From the NCBI GenBank assembly GCA_022843625.1, contig JALHNH010000021.1:41624-105623 (forward strand): a DNA stretch of 64,000 nucleotides, written 5' to 3'. Position numbers and translations under genes: made by a program. The notes beneath the pieces were generated by a model. That model made no database searches and had not been told where the DNA came from. It worked only from the letters and a program-made list of their open reading frames with translations. This document shows, in pieces, positions 34,501-43,131 of the stretch (the stretch's first letter is position 1; every line of letters begins with the position of its first letter). Source of the stretch: Bryobacter sp. (GTDB taxonomy: Bacteria; Acidobacteriota; Terriglobia; Bryobacterales; Bryobacteraceae).

Positions 34501-35342
34501 ATGGTGCCGATTCGATCTACCACGGTTTGCAAACCACCTTCCGCAAGCGCTTTGACAATGCCGGTGTTTTGCTCTCGGGTTCCTACACCTTGTCCAAGGC
34601 GATCGACAACCTCTCCACAGACCCGGTTGCGGCAACTGCCGGCGGTGGCCAGACCACTACCAGCGCACGCACCCCCGCCGATGGTCGTAATTACGATAAC
34701 GAGCGTGCCCGCGCCGACTTTGACCAGCGCCACGTCATCAATATGAGTGGTATCTATGAACTGCCTTTCGGCAAAGGCAAACCCCTCTTTGGCAACGCTA
34801 AGGGTCCGCTCAACACGATCGTGGGTAACTGGAGCCTGAATGGCATCTTTACCTACCAATCGGGTGAGCCTTTCACGGTTCGTTCGGGCTTCCTCACTGC
34901 CCACAACGCTGCACAAAGCCGCGCCGCACTGGCCCCGGGTGTGACTTCCTATCCGAAAGCCAAACTGCAGGACAAGCCCGGTACTCTTGGGCCGGTGCTC
35001 TTCCTCGACAACTCGCAGTTCGCCGTCCCGGCCCCCGGTCAGTTGGGCATTGGCCGCAACGTCTTCCAGGGCCCCATCTTCTGGAATCTCGACTTGAGCG
35101 CGTCCAAGGCTTTCCAGCTCAATGAACGCTTCAAGCTCACCTTCCGGGCAGAGGCCTTCAATGCTCTGAATCATGCGAATTTCCGCAATCCGCGCGATGC
35201 CAGTGTCGGCAGCCCGGCCTTCAACTCCAATGTCTTTGGCCAGACCTGCTGCGTTAGCCTTTCAACGGCCAGCTCTTCGTCCACCAACCAGAATGGAGAG
35301 AGCTGGCGCGTCATCCAGTTGGCTCTCAAGCTAAACTTCTAG
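31572..35342 (+). CDS. TonB-dependent receptor with N-terminal carboxypeptidase-like domain
   Basis: 1256 residues. Signal peptide 1-18 (SLSLFAQ), a carboxypeptidase-regulatory-like beta domain at ~22-105 (GGTVTDSSGATVPGASVVAIN), a plug at ~110-230 (ALPLNGRNPLNLLIYEPGV, VTIDGIEANESTNPNP) and a C-terminal 22-strand barrel. This 'Oar-like' architecture is expanded in acidobacteria and imports large ligands such as oligosaccharides or iron complexes. A PepSY membrane protein follows after 76 bases, which favours an iron-complex role. GGGGAG precedes ATG. Confidence 0.93.
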   Translation: MVARIVLFLALSLSLFAQTSTTQLGGTVTDSSGATVPGASVVAINESTGLRYNQTTTAAGLYAFPSIPAGSYTLAVEGKGFKKFQLTKIVLQINTPANVNASLEIGAASETVNVEANSETIQTNNAVIGNVVERKAIEALPLNGRNPLNLLIYEPGVLQRSGGTISVNGSRTGAVNVTIDGIEANESTNPNPVNNIFRLNPDNVQEFKVTTSNPSAEEGRNSGANVSVATRSGTNEFHGTAFEFFRNTALNSNEFFARAQGQPKPIIKLNQYGFELGGPIRKNKTFFFGSWQGQKVNFADPVDKSFGTVTLYTPSALAGNFRYVALDGRVPFTLNGQRITQNSPQLVDQRTGALAPGVRNCAASTDINCIASFNVFSNGGFSPVVRSVLGGYPAPNSYAGGDGLNTGNYFWNSPFQIRGPQFLGRIDHTLSDKHNLWGRYLGAEQNTLNGDPLNSRPIVIPGYPARGEVFRPAINIAAGIRSVISPRLVNEFTMGFSRFQFLFTQGEANPNFPNVPRFVLNNSTVDYTANPRTFRAVNTIQYINNLTYIAGAHVMKFGGNIRFYQHNDQRGDVGGTSLVPSISLSRAIRIAPGYTYPTQTGTAAAGIASNDLNRLQNTVNDLVGVPAQITHSFLGDLRSDTFLPFQTGEKSVTLWAQGQRTKQYNFFAQDEFRLKRNLSISYGVRWEVNAPPTEAGDRVYVPNKIMDGSQGTVSFVPAGRWYQNFNWGALAPRLGIAWSPGGNTRTVIRAGYSSAFDPISTFQVTSIATAVPGQVFSCVAVVGGTSTPGCATAPNVPLAQFPNQLTPPTAKPTSQLTPSVSTFNTAPPARVFDQNMKLPYVHMWNFTIQRELPGGYVASVGYVGRRGTRLYRSWDMNQLRTESVLPSFLAMQRNTQITGCRPDGTLTNGSPCVGASPVPLIQQGIMTSAFANGAVSLTDLSPNQNALGNLALRLEQTTTAARLRPNQQFGQILYLDNGADSIYHGLQTTFRKRFDNAGVLLSGSYTLSKAIDNLSTDPVAATAGGGQTTTSARTPADGRNYDNERARADFDQRHVINMSGIYELPFGKGKPLFGNAKGPLNTIVGNWSLNGIFTYQSGEPFTVRSGFLTAHNAAQSRAALAPGVTSYPKAKLQDKPGTLGPVLFLDNSQFAVPAPGQLGIGRNVFQGPIFWNLDLSASKAFQLNERFKLTFRAEAFNALNHANFRNPRDASVGSPAFNSNVFGQTCCVSLSTASSSSTNQNGESWRVIQLALKLNF

Positions 35343-35418
35343 TAATTCTGGACAAATCAGGTCCGGTATTGTAATCTGACAGTGTCCTGCAATTCATTTG
35401 CGAAAGATGCTGCTCTAG

Positions 35419-36504
35419 ATGATCCGGAAGATTTTGTTTTGGTCACACCTCGTGGCCGGTTGTGTGGGTGGCCTTATCATCCTTCTAATGTCTGTAACTG
35501 GCGTTCTGTTAACCTATGAGCGCCAGCTACAGACCAGCGCTGAAGTCGGTGCCTTTACGGTGTCAGGTGCAAGCAGGTTGCCACTGGAGGAGCTGCTCAA
35601 TCGTCAAGCTTGGACCGCAACGCCCACCATCACTTTGCGATCTGATGCTACTGCTCCGGTTGAGGTAAATCGAGGCAAGGCAGGCATCGTCTATCTTGAT
35701 CCTTCCTCGGGGCAAGAGCTTGGCAAGCCGAATCTGGCTCGTCGCGAGTTCTTTCAAAAGGTTAGGGGCTGGCACCGCTGGCTGGCGTGGGAAGGCGAGT
35801 GGCGCGCCTGGGGCAAGGCCATCACGGGTGCCTGCACGCTCGCTTTTGTCTTTCTGGTTCTTTCCGGCCTCTTCATCTGGATGCCGCGTGTCTGGAGTTG
35901 GAAGCACCTGAGGCCCATCACCTGGTTTCGCGGTGGGCTCAGTGGCAAAGCACGAGACTTCAACTGGCACAACGCCATTGGTGTCTGGTCGGCTATTCCG
36001 CTTTTCTTTGTCATTATTTCGGCGCTGCCGATTTCCTACCCTTGGGCGAACGAACTGATCTATCAGGTGACGGGTACGGAGATGCCGAAAGCAGTTAATA
36101 CTCCAGCCCAGAAGGGCACACCCAATGCCGTCGGAATTGATCGTCTTGTTGAGGTAGCCAAGCACGAACCAGGCTGGCAGAGCATCAGCTTCAGGCTCGA
36201 ACCTGGAGACGGTCCCCTTGTCTTCACTGTAGACCGTGGCGATGGCGGGCAGCCGCAACTCAGGTCCACTCTCACTCTGGATAGATCTACTGCAACCGTC
36301 GTCAAGAGCGAACGATTTGAGGACTTCAACACGGGTCGAAGAGTACGATCGTTTTCGCGTTTCCTGCACACCGGGGAAGCACTTGGCTTGATAGGACAAA
36401 CCGTCGCTGGCATTGTTTCCGCCGGTGGCGCGGTTCTCGTCTGGACCGGGATCGCGCTTTCGCTTCGCCGCTTTAGCGCCTGGCGCCGCCGTCAGGTCGC
36501 CTGA
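35419..36504 (+). CDS. PepSY-associated membrane protein
   Basis: 361 residues. Four membrane segments: ~10-32 (HLVAGCVGGLIILLMSVTGVLL), ~135-155, ~185-210 and ~325-350, in the PepSY_TM layout, with conserved H9 and an HRWL motif near 115. Relatives beside TonB receptors act as inner-membrane ferric-siderophore reductases. Its 3' end overlaps the convergent S41 protease gene by 32 bases. Confidence 0.88.
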   Translation: MIRKILFWSHLVAGCVGGLIILLMSVTGVLLTYERQLQTSAEVGAFTVSGASRLPLEELLNRQAWTATPTITLRSDATAPVEVNRGKAGIVYLDPSSGQELGKPNLARREFFQKVRGWHRWLAWEGEWRAWGKAITGACTLAFVFLVLSGLFIWMPRVWSWKHLRPITWFRGGLSGKARDFNWHNAIGVWSAIPLFFVIISALPISYPWANELIYQVTGTEMPKAVNTPAQKGTPNAVGIDRLVEVAKHEPGWQSISFRLEPGDGPLVFTVDRGDGGQPQLRSTLTLDRSTATVVKSERFEDFNTGRRVRSFSRFLHTGEALGLIGQTVAGIVSAGGAVLVWTGIALSLRRFSAWRRRQVA

Positions 36505-38746
36505 TGTATTCGATGGCAGCATCGAGGACTTCATCTTTGTTAGCCTTGATCCCGGCAATGGTTGGCTTCACAACGATGTCAGGCACGATGCCAATTCGTT
36601 GTGTGGGCCGCTTGTTGGCATAATAGACCCCGATCCCGCTGATCATTGAAGATGCTCCTCCTGGCAACGGGATTCGTGAAACATTGCCGTCTGCCCCAGC
36701 TGTCGTGCTGCCCATCACAATTGCATTGGGTGCTGCACGAAAGGCCATCGATGTGTACTCGGCCTGGCTCTGAGTAGACTCGTCCACCAGGATCACAACC
36801 TTGCCTTCGTAATGTGGCGCCGCTGGCTCAATCGGTTGGCCTTGCCTCCAGTAGAATCCGCCAGGGTTCGACAGATCCACTTGAGTGAACTCTGCGAATG
36901 TCGTAGTCGAACGCACCAGGTGCGCGCCAAGGCTGAAAACCATGAATTCCGACGGGTAGTTGCGGATATCGATAATCAGCCCCTTGGTTCCGGCCGCTGA
37001 GCGAATGTAGTTTGATGATTCAGCTGCGCTCACTGGGCGCAACTTCAAGTAGGCGACATCTTCGGCGAGTTTCTGAAATGTTGGTCCTGGCCGATGATTT
37101 TCTATGCTGGTAAGTGGGTTGACCTCAGCTTTTGCGATCCGCCTGGTCTGAAGCCCGGTTGCTTTGCCATCACGAGAGATCTCAATCAGGGCCACCCCGC
37201 AAACGCCATTTGTAAGTGAATTTGCCATGTCTCGCTTGCGTGTTGGTTCATTGGAGGCCGCATAATAAGGCCGCCACTCTTCAATGAGTTTCTCCACCGG
37301 GATGCCATCCAGCTTCGTGATCACATCACCGCGCTTTAATGGAAAATCAGGGTCGGGTGTTTTCGCATTCTCACTCATCACTACGGGCCTGTCCTCGATA
37401 AAGCGGATCGTAACCGGGATCTGACAAGTACCCATCGGTGGTCTTGAAGCAAGCGAGGACCATAGATTGGCGTGGCCATCCTTTACCTTGGCAATCAATT
37501 GAAGCAGTTGTTGATCGTATTCAATGCGGGTCTTGGCCAGGGCAAAGGGTCGAATGGAATCTTCGAGCACTCGATCCCAATACATCGGCTCAGAAGCCGG
37601 ATTGTCGGACATGATTTCCCGGTTGGGGTTGAAGTACTGCATCATGTTCCAGAAGCGAAAGAGCCCAAGAAGTTGGAAGCCAGCGTCAGGGAATCGAATC
37701 GTCTGGTATGCCAATTCGTTTTTGAAGGCGGGGTTCCCTACAGACCCGATAGTTGAAACATAAAACTGCTCTCCCATAGGGCGATTGCGATGGACTTCCA
37801 GTAACTTCTCTTTTAGCGGCTGATCCAGCAATGCGTCATCCGAGAGCCAGGCGAGGTCAGGTATAGTCTGGAACTGCTGCGACCATATTTTTGCGCACGG
37901 GGAACAAGCCCTTATCGGGCCCAGGCTGTCGATCCAGCCAGCCAGCACGGGCTTAGCGTCCTCAGCCGAAAGAACCTTAGGAATAATGCGGAGCAATTCA
38001 AAATCCCAGTGCTTCTTTCCTGCCGTGACAGCCGGATGATGATATTTGAGAAAGCCCCAGACTCTTCCAGTCAGAGCAAGATTGGCAGCTTGTTTGGCGC
38101 TCAACTCCTGGAGCGACAGGCCCGAGCCTTTCTTGAATTCAACATCGGCGTCGAGGATAGTGCTTTCGATCTGGCGAGCCGGAGCATTCGCTACCGGCTT
38201 GCCATCTACCTTCAGCTCAATAGAATCTACCCAGGCTTTACCGGTTCCGCTCAACAAAAAACCAAACACCAACTGCCTACCGTCATCGAATGCATCAATG
38301 CTGACGCACTGCCTGGTCCAGTTGAAGGTTCCTTTGAGGTGCTGTCGATGTCCGCTGTCAAACATGAGCGGGCCCTCGCGGCCATCTTCTCTTAACCACA
38401 AGCCCGCATAATCAGTCACAGATTCTGCCTTGATCCAACCGCACAACTCGATTCTCCTCGCGGCAAAATCCCGCTCTATCGAGATTGTGAGCGCACTGAA
38501 GCTCTGCCTGGACTGCTCGTTTCGTTCAATAAGAGCTGAACGTTTACCTTCATAAAAGATCTTGTCATCCACCTTGATATCGCCCTGCATTCCACCCCAC
38601 CCTGCTGGATGCTGGCCAGCGATACCATTTTCAAATCCCACTAACTCTGCCAGTCTTTCGCGCGGGATGTTTTGCGCCCAAAGTGGAAGCGCAAGCAGAG
38701 GAAGTGCCCAGATGAATAACTTCAGTGCGGTCACTACATAAATCAT
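36473..38746 (-). CDS. Secreted S41-family peptidase
   Basis: 757 residues from ATG 38746. Signal peptide (LFIWALPLLALPLWAQ), an N-terminal carbohydrate-binding-like sandwich (~25-175), helical region, a PDZ-like segment (PLKRGDVITKLDGIPVEKLI) and the C-terminal S41 (tail-specific protease) core with GLIIDIRNYPSEFMV and VDESTQSQAEYTSMAF, the latter containing the predicted nucleophile serine. Function likely periplasmic or extracellular proteolysis. It is 37 bases from the divergent MFS gene. Confidence 0.87.
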   Translation of the reverse strand: MIYVVTALKLFIWALPLLALPLWAQNIPRERLAELVGFENGIAGQHPAGWGGMQGDIKVDDKIFYEGKRSALIERNEQSRQSFSALTISIERDFAARRIELCGWIKAESVTDYAGLWLREDGREGPLMFDSGHRQHLKGTFNWTRQCVSIDAFDDGRQLVFGFLLSGTGKAWVDSIELKVDGKPVANAPARQIESTILDADVEFKKGSGLSLQELSAKQAANLALTGRVWGFLKYHHPAVTAGKKHWDFELLRIIPKVLSAEDAKPVLAGWIDSLGPIRACSPCAKIWSQQFQTIPDLAWLSDDALLDQPLKEKLLEVHRNRPMGEQFYVSTIGSVGNPAFKNELAYQTIRFPDAGFQLLGLFRFWNMMQYFNPNREIMSDNPASEPMYWDRVLEDSIRPFALAKTRIEYDQQLLQLIAKVKDGHANLWSSLASRPPMGTCQIPVTIRFIEDRPVVMSENAKTPDPDFPLKRGDVITKLDGIPVEKLIEEWRPYYAASNEPTRKRDMANSLTNGVCGVALIEISRDGKATGLQTRRIAKAEVNPLTSIENHRPGPTFQKLAEDVAYLKLRPVSAAESSNYIRSAAGTKGLIIDIRNYPSEFMVFSLGAHLVRSTTTFAEFTQVDLSNPGGFYWRQGQPIEPAAPHYEGKVVILVDESTQSQAEYTSMAFRAAPNAIVMGSTTAGADGNVSRIPLPGGASSMISGIGVYYANKRPTQRIGIVPDIVVKPTIAGIKANKDEVLDAAIEYIRRPDGGARR

Positions 38747-38783
38747 ATCGAGAATAGAGTGGGATAATAACCCGACGTAGCTC

Positions 38784-40010
38784 GTGAAGCAATTACTTCC
38801 AGACTTAAGCCCGCTCAAGCGCTCCCGTGATTTCCGGCTTCTCTATACCGGGCAAATGGTTTCGAGTTTTGGCTCAGCCATTACCTATGTAGCTTTGCCT
38901 GTCGAGATGTACCGGATTACTAAGTCTTCTGTTATGGTCGGATTGCTCGGTATCGTTGAGTTTGTTCCAATGCTGCTGGTGGCCTTCATCGGGGGTGTGC
39001 TGGCAGATCGCTTCGACCGTAGAAAACTCGTTCTCGGCGCCGACAGCTTGATGGCCTTGATTCTGGTTGTCTTAACCTGGAACGCTCTCCAACCTAACCC
39101 TCATCTGTGGCTGCTCTTCGGGGCAGCCGCAATGCTGGCTGGCCTCAACGCTATTCAGCGCCCTGCGATGGAGTCGATGACTCCGCAGATGATCCTGCCT
39201 CAAGAGATGTCTGCTGCCGGCGCACTCAACGCAGTGCGCCATAATGCCGCTTATATCGCCGGGCCTGGTCTTGCCGGTTGGATCGCGGTGAAGTATGGCG
39301 CTGCTACGGCCTTTGGAATTGACGCAGCCACTTACCTTGCCGCCATCGCCGGCCTCGCGCTGCTTGAGAAGAAGAGCTTTCGTAGTGGAGACGAAGGGGG
39401 CATCAGCTGGCATGCTTTGGCTGAAGGATGGCGTTACGCGCTCAGCCGCCGCGATCTTCTCGGCACTTACCTGATCGATATGAACGCCATGTTTTTTGGC
39501 ATGCCAAACGCGCTCTTTCCTGCCTTTGGCGAAACCTTTGGCGCCCAAAATGTAGGCTGGCTTTACACCGCAGGCCCTGTAGGTGCGCTGGCAATCAGTA
39601 TCAGTTCCGGCTGGGCCAGCAAAGTGAAAAGACATGGCCTCGCTATCACCTGGGCTGCCGGGTTGTGGGGCCTCGCGATTGTGGGTTTTGGCTTGTCCAA
39701 GAGCCTGTGGCTTGCCTTGATCTTCCTGGCTCTTGCCGGTGCTGCCGACAGCGTCAGCGGCATCTTTCGCATGACGATCTGGAATCAGACGATCCCCGCT
39801 CGTCTCCGAGGCAGGACTGCCGCTATCGAGATGGTGAGCTATCTCAGCGGCCCTTACCTGGGCAACGTGGAAGCTGGCTTCGCTGCACGCCTGATGGGCC
39901 TCGGTCCTTCGGTGGTGATGGGCGGAGCACTCTGCATGCTCGGCTCAATACTTATTTGTTGGGCGCTCCCGGAATTCCGGCACTACCACGCGGACGATCG
40001 AGAATCGTAG
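38784..40010 (+). CDS. MFS transporter, EntS-like
   Basis: 408 residues with twelve predicted helices. GGVLADRFDRRKLVLGAD is the MFS loop 2-3 motif; the start (FRLLYTGQMVSSFGSAITYVALP) is typical of the MFS_3 / enterobactin-exporter-like group. Possible export of a siderophore or small metabolite. GTG start without a clear ribosome binding site. The 3' end overlaps the convergent pyruvyl transferase gene by 59 bases. Confidence 0.88.
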   Translation: MKQLLPDLSPLKRSRDFRLLYTGQMVSSFGSAITYVALPVEMYRITKSSVMVGLLGIVEFVPMLLVAFIGGVLADRFDRRKLVLGADSLMALILVVLTWNALQPNPHLWLLFGAAAMLAGLNAIQRPAMESMTPQMILPQEMSAAGALNAVRHNAAYIAGPGLAGWIAVKYGAATAFGIDAATYLAAIAGLALLEKKSFRSGDEGGISWHALAEGWRYALSRRDLLGTYLIDMNAMFFGMPNALFPAFGETFGAQNVGWLYTAGPVGALAISISSGWASKVKRHGLAITWAAGLWGLAIVGFGLSKSLWLALIFLALAGAADSVSGIFRMTIWNQTIPARLRGRTAAIEMVSYLSGPYLGNVEAGFAARLMGLGPSVVMGGALCMLGSILICWALPEFRHYHADDRES

Positions 40011-41316
40011 CTCGCGCCACATCCACCATGCGCTTCTGCCGAGCCTCAACCGTCGCCATGATCGACTTCACTTTCGCTTTCGCCGCGCGCGGGTCTTTGA
40101 CGATCTTCTCCAGGCGAGACCACAGCTCCCGACCCGACGTCTCATCCACTTCAAAGAACCAGTCGTTTGCACCGAAGTCGCGATACATCTGCCCCTTGGC
40201 CGTATCGGTAGGCTGCCGTACATAGAAGGTGGGTGTCCCTACATGCAGTGAAATCAAAGGCGAATGGCACTCCATACTGATCACCGCCTGAGCTTGGGAA
40301 TAAATCGAAGCCGCCTCGTCGGGCAACCAATACGTGTCGCGCCACACAACCTTTTTGCGGATCTCTGCCGGTAGCGGATCCACCAGAACCTCTTTGCCTA
40401 GCTCCACCTGATAGGTCATCTCGGCGCACACCATTACTTTGTTGCCGGTAGCCTTGATGTAGGCCGTCATCATCTCGCGCAGCTTGGCATGATCCTGCTC
40501 GACTGTCCGGTTGTTGATTGCGTCCTTGATGTCATCGTCTGCCACGCGCGCTGTCTTGCGGATCTTGTAATAAGGCGTATAGCGCAATCGCGGAATCACG
40601 CAAATGAATTTCTGAGGCTGAAGCTGGTGCGCAGCAAGCCACGCCAGGCCCTTTGCATCGTCACGTAAATGCATCCCGAGTTGCGCATCCGGCCCAAACT
40701 CAAGCACCGGCGTTTTCACCTGTTGCGACTTCAGATAATCGCGAGTGATCGTATCTCGACAGAAGAAAAACGCCGAACGATCGATCACCTTGCGCAGGTC
40801 TTCAGGCAGTTGATTCTTCGGCAGCTTCATCGCCCGCTCCCGAAGGCTCACCAGCGTGCCGCCCTCAGGGTCGCGTTGCTCACCCATACCTGAGACCGGA
40901 TCACTGGTAACTCCAAAGACCCCCAGCGGCTTGCCGGTGGCCTCTTGAAAAGCGAGCGCATGATTGCTTGCCGGGAAATTAGAGCCAGAGCCACTCAAGT
41001 AAAGATCTGCCTCCTGCCAGGCTTTTGCCAGCGCAGCATTGTTCGGCTTGCCATCCGCCCCGAGGCTGCCCTCTACGATCTTGAGCCGGGGATACCCTCG
41101 CGTGAGCAAATCCCGCGACCCGTGCCCGAGTTCCCCGGGCCAAAGCGTAATCTCCGCCTCAGGGAAGTGTTTCTCAAGCAAACTCAGCGCTCCAGGCGTA
41201 TGCCCGATGTCGCCAATGTTCACACTCTGCCAGGAACTGCGCAGAAGAATCTGCGGTGCTTTAGCTTTGACGGTTGCTGCCAGCGACTGCAACAGAAAAT
41301 GTCTTCGTTCGATCAC
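39952..41316 (-). CDS. Polysaccharide pyruvyl transferase-family protein
   Basis: 454 residues. SVNIGDIGHTPGALSLLEKHFP is the N-terminal signature (N-x-G-D-x-x), and VISMECHSPLISLHVGTPTFYV the C-terminal one (conserved H-S/P-x-I). The family adds ketal pyruvate to sugars of capsules or wall polymers. The N-terminal ERRHFLLQSLAA looks like a signal, unusual for a PEP-dependent enzyme, so an exported role unrelated to pyruvylation is possible. GTG start with TAAAAT six bases upstream. Confidence 0.8.
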   Translation of the reverse strand: MIERRHFLLQSLAATVKAKAPQILLRSSWQSVNIGDIGHTPGALSLLEKHFPEAEITLWPGELGHGSRDLLTRGYPRLKIVEGSLGADGKPNNAALAKAWQEADLYLSGSGSNFPASNHALAFQEATGKPLGVFGVTSDPVSGMGEQRDPEGGTLVSLRERAMKLPKNQLPEDLRKVIDRSAFFFCRDTITRDYLKSQQVKTPVLEFGPDAQLGMHLRDDAKGLAWLAAHQLQPQKFICVIPRLRYTPYYKIRKTARVADDDIKDAINNRTVEQDHAKLREMMTAYIKATGNKVMVCAEMTYQVELGKEVLVDPLPAEIRKKVVWRDTYWLPDEAASIYSQAQAVISMECHSPLISLHVGTPTFYVRQPTDTAKGQMYRDFGANDWFFEVDETSGRELWSRLEKIVKDPRAAKAKVKSIMATVEARQKRMVDVARATILDRPRGSAGIPGAPNK

Positions 41317-41322
41317 ACCAAG

Positions 41323-41328
41323 ATTTTA
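41323..41328 (-). promoter_or_regulatory. -10 element (TAAAAT) for the pyruvyl transferase gene
   Basis: TAAAAT on the minus strand, six bases before GTG 41316; its TAA is also the stop codon of the upstream gene. It could give a leaderless transcript independent of the upstream gene, but the two may simply be an operon. Confidence 0.4.
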
Positions 41329-42978
41329 GGCGAATCGGAACTGAATTGTGTGGTCGAATGGCGCAAAGCCGGTGAGATAAAGTGTCGGCCCGGGAAGCTT
41401 GGCCTCGATGTAGCGCATATCGCGGGTCCAGGTGTGCGCTGACGCTCCCGGGCTTACCTTGATGATGTCTTTGCCCACCTGATAGCGGGCTTCCGGCCCG
41501 TCGATCAGATAGGCGTCCGGTGCACCCGGGACCGGCTTCACCCCAGTGAGCTTGCCTCCGGGCCGGAAAGCGATTTCGATCGTGATCGGAACGAGCTCTG
41601 TGCCCTTGGAATAAATGCGCAGGTTGTAGCCGCCGTCGGCTTCTTCAATTGCTGCACCTTGCTCAAACATACTCACTTCGGTGCGCGGCCTCGACTTCTG
41701 GGTCGAATCCCACATCTCGCTGTCAATCACCTTGGTGGGCGTGAACGGCTGATAGTAGGGGCCCTCCAGCTTCTGGCTCATCGCAATCGTTTTGCCCTTG
41801 AGCTCATACGATTCACTCTTAAACTGAGCCTTGCCAAAGAACGCACTGATAAAGCGGATTGTCGTGATCACCGCCTCGCCTTTGTTGACGTTCATCACGC
41901 GGCTGGAGCCGTTGTAGAAAACGGTTGCCGCGTGATTGTCGCGGCGAATGCGGGTGATCTTGTTGTGCTTGAAATCCTTGCGGTAGCTGGACGGAATCGC
42001 ACCTGTCTCGATGGGCTTCAAAAACTCCGGATGCAGCATTGCGGTCGAGAGCCCCAACCCTGCACTCCGGTATTGCGATGCCAGTGTCCCCCAGGCTTTG
42101 TGCTTGTCCTTCAGTGCCATGTAGTGGAGCGAAAAATAGTATTGTGCCGGCGTTGCGATGGTGAACTGGTCTTGCCGCCGCGAAAAATCAGTCACAATCT
42201 CGCCGTTCGGGTTAATCAGATAGAGCAGGGAATTGAGATTTGCCCGCACATGTTCAAACAACTCTGGGCGATTGTGTTTTTCGGCAATCGCGATCAGCGC
42301 GCTGTCGACGATCTGGTTGTAGGTGCCTACCGAGCGTTCCGTGTACTGCCCGTCTTCATCGATATCGATTCCTTCGGCCAACCACTGATCGATTCGCTCG
42401 CCGTAAGCGGCTTTGGGCAGGATCTCATTTACCTGCGCAAGTGCTGCGCTCAAAACCCAGCGGTGATTCGGCGTGTGGATTCCGCCAACTGCCAGACCAT
42501 CTGCAGCAGACTCCACAAAGGGCCGCATCACTTCAAAAATTTCGCGACTGTTGGTCTGCTTGGCCAGCAGGAGACCTCCCGCCGCTGCCCGAACCCCAAA
42601 CGCGGTATCTGGAGGTGAGTTGAAATTTGTATCCAGGTTGCTCAGGAAGCCACCAGCACTCTGATTCTTCTTCAGGCAAGCCGCTGTTAGCTTTAACCTT
42701 TCAAACAGCACCGGGCTTTTGTAAAACTTGCTTTTGGGCTGCATTAACGCAGCGCCATAAGTATCAAACATCCCGGCCATCGCATTGAAATTTGGAATCC
42801 CAAACCCATTCAGAATGGTGCCCTGGAATCGGCTGGAAGGGTCAGTGATCTGGTTGGTCAGAAGGTATTCCACTCCCTTGTCATGCCTGACTGCAATGGT
42901 TTTGAGAAGGTCTTGTTCTGAATTTTGAGCAAGCGCGGGAGTGGCAGCCATGGCCACTAGGGCAGTGCGACGAGTCAT
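41326..42978 (-). CDS. Secreted toroid/beta-sandwich protein, possibly polysaccharide-active
   Basis: 550 residues from ATG 42978 (a TTG at 42987 would add three). Tat-like signal TRRTALVAMAATPALAQ. The first ~300 residues are helical repeats (alpha/alpha toroid), the last ~220 mostly beta strands. This two-part layout recalls heparinase-type polysaccharide lyases, and NGFGIPNFNAMAGMF plus HTPNHRWVLSAAL lie where those enzymes have active-site Asn/His, but the match is only by overall shape. Next to the pyruvyl transferase, so a polysaccharide substrate is plausible. Confidence 0.62.
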   Translation of the reverse strand: MTRRTALVAMAATPALAQNSEQDLLKTIAVRHDKGVEYLLTNQITDPSSRFQGTILNGFGIPNFNAMAGMFDTYGAALMQPKSKFYKSPVLFERLKLTAACLKKNQSAGGFLSNLDTNFNSPPDTAFGVRAAAGGLLLAKQTNSREIFEVMRPFVESAADGLAVGGIHTPNHRWVLSAALAQVNEILPKAAYGERIDQWLAEGIDIDEDGQYTERSVGTYNQIVDSALIAIAEKHNRPELFEHVRANLNSLLYLINPNGEIVTDFSRRQDQFTIATPAQYYFSLHYMALKDKHKAWGTLASQYRSAGLGLSTAMLHPEFLKPIETGAIPSSYRKDFKHNKITRIRRDNHAATVFYNGSSRVMNVNKGEAVITTIRFISAFFGKAQFKSESYELKGKTIAMSQKLEGPYYQPFTPTKVIDSEMWDSTQKSRPRTEVSMFEQGAAIEEADGGYNLRIYSKGTELVPITIEIAFRPGGKLTGVKPVPGAPDAYLIDGPEARYQVGKDIIKVSPGASAHTWTRDMRYIEAKLPGPTLYLTGFAPFDHTIQFRFA

Positions 42979-43067
42979 GTTTTGCAAATACCAGCCTACA
43001 ACGAGATGAAGGATTCATTATCCAAATCGATTCCAAACACTGTCAGAAGGGAAGATGGCGAAACGAA

Positions 43068-43078
43068 GTTCGGCGAAC
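43068..43078. promoter_or_regulatory. Inverted repeat GTTCG-G-CGAAC upstream of lexA
   Basis: 11-bp palindrome 64 bases upstream of lexA, containing a GTTC half-site of the kind recognised by many LexA proteins. Possible second operator next to the site at 43082-43098. Confidence 0.4.
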
Positions 43079-43081
43079 TAA

Positions 43082-43098
43082 AAGCGAAACTTTCGCTT
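43082..43098. promoter_or_regulatory. Perfect 17-bp palindrome overlapping the lexA -35
   Basis: AAGCGAAA-C-TTTCGCTT; its last bases are shared with the -35 hexamer (43097-43102), so a protein bound here would block lexA transcription. Best candidate for the LexA autoregulatory operator. Confidence 0.6.
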
Positions 43099-43125
43099 GA
43101 AATTCGATCTTTCTTCGCCTAAAAT
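43097..43125 (+). promoter_or_regulatory. lexA promoter, leaderless
   Basis: TTGAAA at 43097-43102 and TAAAAT at 43120-43125 with a 17-base spacer. Six bases separate the -10 from ATG 43132, so transcription should start at the A of the start codon. There is no Shine-Dalgarno sequence. Confidence 0.72.
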
Positions 43126-43131
43126 GCAAGT

